Of a DNA stretch of 31,976 nucleotides, positions 30,426 to 31,976 are shown piece after piece. The notes beneath the pieces are model-generated. The model searched no databases, was not told the origin of the DNA, and saw only the letters and a program-made list of their open reading frames with translations. Each line of letters starts with the position of its first letter. The stretch's first letter is position 1. The DNA lies in IMG/VR virus record IMGVR_UViG_3300013132_001932, positions 1 to 31,976 of that record. One strand, given 5' to 3'. The stretch comes from a virus. The position numbers were made by a program, and so were the translations under genes.

Positions 30426-31745
30426 TTAGTGTATTGGGTACTCTTTGCGTTGTCCGTCTTTTTGCGTGTAGAGTAGGCTTACGTCCCACTGCCCGTCACG
30501 TTTCTTGATGTAGATGTGATCGTTGATCCACTCTGCTACGCCACCATCACCCTCGTTGCGGTTGTTAGTCTGTTCAACGGCATAGGCCATAATTTTATCA
30601 AGGTCATCAATGCCCTGTGTATCAGCACCCCATTCACGACCTACTTCCTCTGCTAGATTGCGTACTTCCTGTGGAGATAGATCCACAGCACCAACTATTC
30701 TACCAATGTAGTCACTGGCTTCATAATTCCAATCGGTGTAGGTTAAATCAGCATCAGAGACTTTGTCCCAATCGATCTGACCTTCTTCTTCATGTCCTTC
30801 AGGGTAGACATAACCTTCTTTGCGTAGGTACTCATACCAGTAGTCGTCTTCTATTTCCCATTCGCTGACCTTTTCATGTACATGGTCATTGATTGCTGTC
30901 TTAATCTTAGCAATCAAAGGTTCTAGTATTTCATCTGGAGTAAACACCAGCCAATCGTTGATCTGCGGTTCACGCTCACGGAAGAAGTCTACTAGATTGC
31001 CAAAACGCATGTCTAATAGTTCTATAACATCATCTACGTTGCGATCCTGCTCATCCATGAACTGGCCACTAGGGAAGTGTAGTTGATACTTCTCACCTTC
31101 ATACTGGGGCTGTTTAGGCAGTAGGATGTATAACGGGCCGTCTTTGCTGTAACTATTAAAGTAGTTGGTGCTTTGTGTACTGGCTGTACACCATGTGGTG
31201 CCCTGGCCATAATAGCAGGCTGCAGCTTGGTCTTTAGGGATAATGATGCGAACCTTGTCGTTTTCAAATACCTGTTCAGCATCACCCTTAGGCATGGCTT
31301 TTTCTTCTGCTTGTTGGATTCGCATTTGGAAGTCAGCACGTATGCTAATTTCCCATAGGTCTTTCCAAGCTAGGTTCATGATGTTAGCCAACTTGCTGTC
31401 ACGGTCTTTAAAGAACTTTTTCTTTTTATACAGGTCGTACTTCTGTAACCATTCTGTAGTCTTACTCACAAGGTCTTCCATCATAACGCCTTCGTTGGCG
31501 TAGACTTTGGCTAACCATTGTACGTATTCTTTATTAGCAGTGGGATCAGCACTTTCTAACATGGCCATAACACGATTCAGTACTTCTGTGTTGGTATTTG
31601 GGTCTGGTATTTTAAGAATATCTTTTAACATACCTATTCTACTATCAACACTGCGATCGTTGACTAATGCGGCCAAGAGTTTCTTGCCAAAGACCGTGGC
31701 TGTCTTTTCACGGCTGTATTCTCTTAAAAAATCACGAGCTCTCAT
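30426..31745 (-). CDS. GxGTxWCTAS-motif protein with probable capsid-targeting peptide
   Basis: A 439-residue protein. The leader MRARDFLREYS fits the targeting consensus (cut after LRE). Residues 15-150 are helical. A conspicuous motif, YGQGTTWCTAS (179-189), is followed by NYFNSYSKDGPLYILLPKQP and by YQLHFPSGQFMDEQ, a pattern I have seen repeated in uncharacterised phage proteins (G-x-G-T-x-W-C-x-x-x...N-x-F-x-x-Y...G-x-L-Y/F). The Cys could be catalytic. The last third is acidic and Trp/Tyr-rich, ending KRDGQWDVSLLYTQKDGQRK. No enzyme name is justified. It overlaps the partial gene upstream by an ATGA junction. Confidence 0.65.
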   Translation of the reverse strand: MRARDFLREYSREKTATVFGKKLLAALVNDRSVDSRIGMLKDILKIPDPNTNTEVLNRVMAMLESADPTANKEYVQWLAKVYANEGVMMEDLVSKTTEWLQKYDLYKKKKFFKDRDSKLANIMNLAWKDLWEISIRADFQMRIQQAEEKAMPKGDAEQVFENDKVRIIIPKDQAAACYYGQGTTWCTASTQSTNYFNSYSKDGPLYILLPKQPQYEGEKYQLHFPSGQFMDEQDRNVDDVIELLDMRFGNLVDFFREREPQINDWLVFTPDEILEPLIAKIKTAINDHVHEKVSEWEIEDDYWYEYLRKEGYVYPEGHEEEGQIDWDKVSDADLTYTDWNYEASDYIGRIVGAVDLSPQEVRNLAEEVGREWGADTQGIDDLDKIMAYAVEQTNNRNEGDGGVAEWINDHIYIKKRDGQWDVSLLYTQKDGQRKEYPIH

Positions 31746-31976
31746 TTTTTGCGACTTTCTTCTAGGCCCATAGCTTTAGCCTGTTGTTTTAATCCAGCTA
31801 GTCTACGCATAACTTCTACTGATAGCTCTGGATCTTGCGCTGTGCTTGGGTCTGACTGGATGTCTTGCAAGGCTTTCTTCTTAGCAGCGTAATCTTCTTT
31901 ATCACGTAGAGGAGTTTCACGACCTTCTTTAATGTCTAAGTAACGTGTACGTTTACTAATACCTATGTCACGTGGG
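31742..31976 (-). CDS. C-terminal part of an unknown protein, partial
   Basis: Only the last 77 codons are visible; the gene continues beyond the right edge. The tail is basic and helical, with ISKRTRYLDIKEGRETPLRD, a Lys/Ala stretch, then MRRLAGLKQQAKAMGLEESR before the stop. The TGA overlaps the start of the 439-residue gene (ATGA). The RRLAGL motif also ends the amidoligase-like protein (IRRLAGL at its C-terminus), which may be a shared short tail or coincidence. No family recognised. Confidence 0.55.
   Translation of the reverse strand, partial: PRDIGISKRTRYLDIKEGRETPLRDKEDYAAKKKALQDIQSDPSTAQDPELSVEVMRRLAGLKQQAKAMGLEESRKK

Noticed and set aside
1-31976. tRNA genes, CRISPR arrays, insertion sequences or integrase
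   Set aside because: I saw no cloverleaf-like sequence, no regular direct-repeat array, no transposase or integrase motif, and no attachment-like duplication.
1-31976. QueC (preQ0 synthase) within the window
   Set aside because: None of the predicted proteins shows the SGGxDS nucleotide-binding motif and C-terminal zinc Cys set of QueC.

Overview
The window looks like part of a T4-type myovirus (Tevenvirinae-like marine or freshwater phage) with an AT-rich genome. Diagnostic genes are a family B DNA polymerase (gp43 type), a gp45-type sliding clamp, a DsbA-like late-transcription DNA-binding protein and a T4 RNase H/5'-3' exonuclease. Almost every gene is on the minus strand. Neighbouring genes abut or overlap by ATGA junctions. 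The only plus-strand gene is an HNH homing endonuclease. I saw no tRNA, rRNA or CRISPR array, and no stretch above 300 bases lacks a gene.

Layout in transcription order (right to left). Positions 31976-22993 hold a block of large proteins, most of which begin with a short peptide of the form M-R/K-x-x-D/E-F-L/I-x-E. This resembles the capsid-targeting peptide of T4 internal proteins, which the gp21 protease removes. The block encodes a GxGTxWCT-motif protein, a ParB-like protein, a 1097-residue amidoligase-like protein with C-terminal repeats, a zinc metalloprotease, a basic Cys-rich protein and a superoxide dismutase. Positions 22941-18735 hold DsbA, a membrane protein, DNA polymerase and a methyltransferase-like protein. 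Positions 18668-8222 are one long run: sliding clamp, sulfotransferase, DpdA-like DNA transglycosylase, a T-fold protein, two glycosyltransferases, radical SAM/SPASM, DUF6165-like, a compact DegT-like protein, purine nucleoside phosphorylase and a sugar nucleotidyltransferase. Positions 8147-3152 carry FolE, a phosphoribosyltransferase, QueE, MetK and an acyl carrier protein. Positions 3120-1 carry RNase H, a zinc-ribbon membrane protein, a DEDDh exonuclease, QueD and a partial DUF3307-like membrane protein.

Several gene groups may work together. FolE, QueD and QueE make 7-carboxy-7-deazaguanine, and a DpdA-type transglycosylase could put a 7-deazaguanine base into phage DNA. QueC, the next enzyme of the canonical route, is not in the window. 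MetK could supply SAM to QueE, to the second radical SAM enzyme and to the methyltransferase. The glycosyltransferase/nucleotidyltransferase/DegT/PNP run looks like a sugar-building or glycan-modification module of unknown target.

Seven sigma70-like promoters (TTGACA, 17-18 bp, TATAAT or close) sit at gene-group boundaries on the minus strand. Three carry a CTAAATA box at nearly the same place in the spacer, suggesting dual early/late control or a regulator site. The strongest candidate for something new is the suite of enzymes with probable capsid-targeting peptides, which may be packaged in the head and delivered with the DNA.
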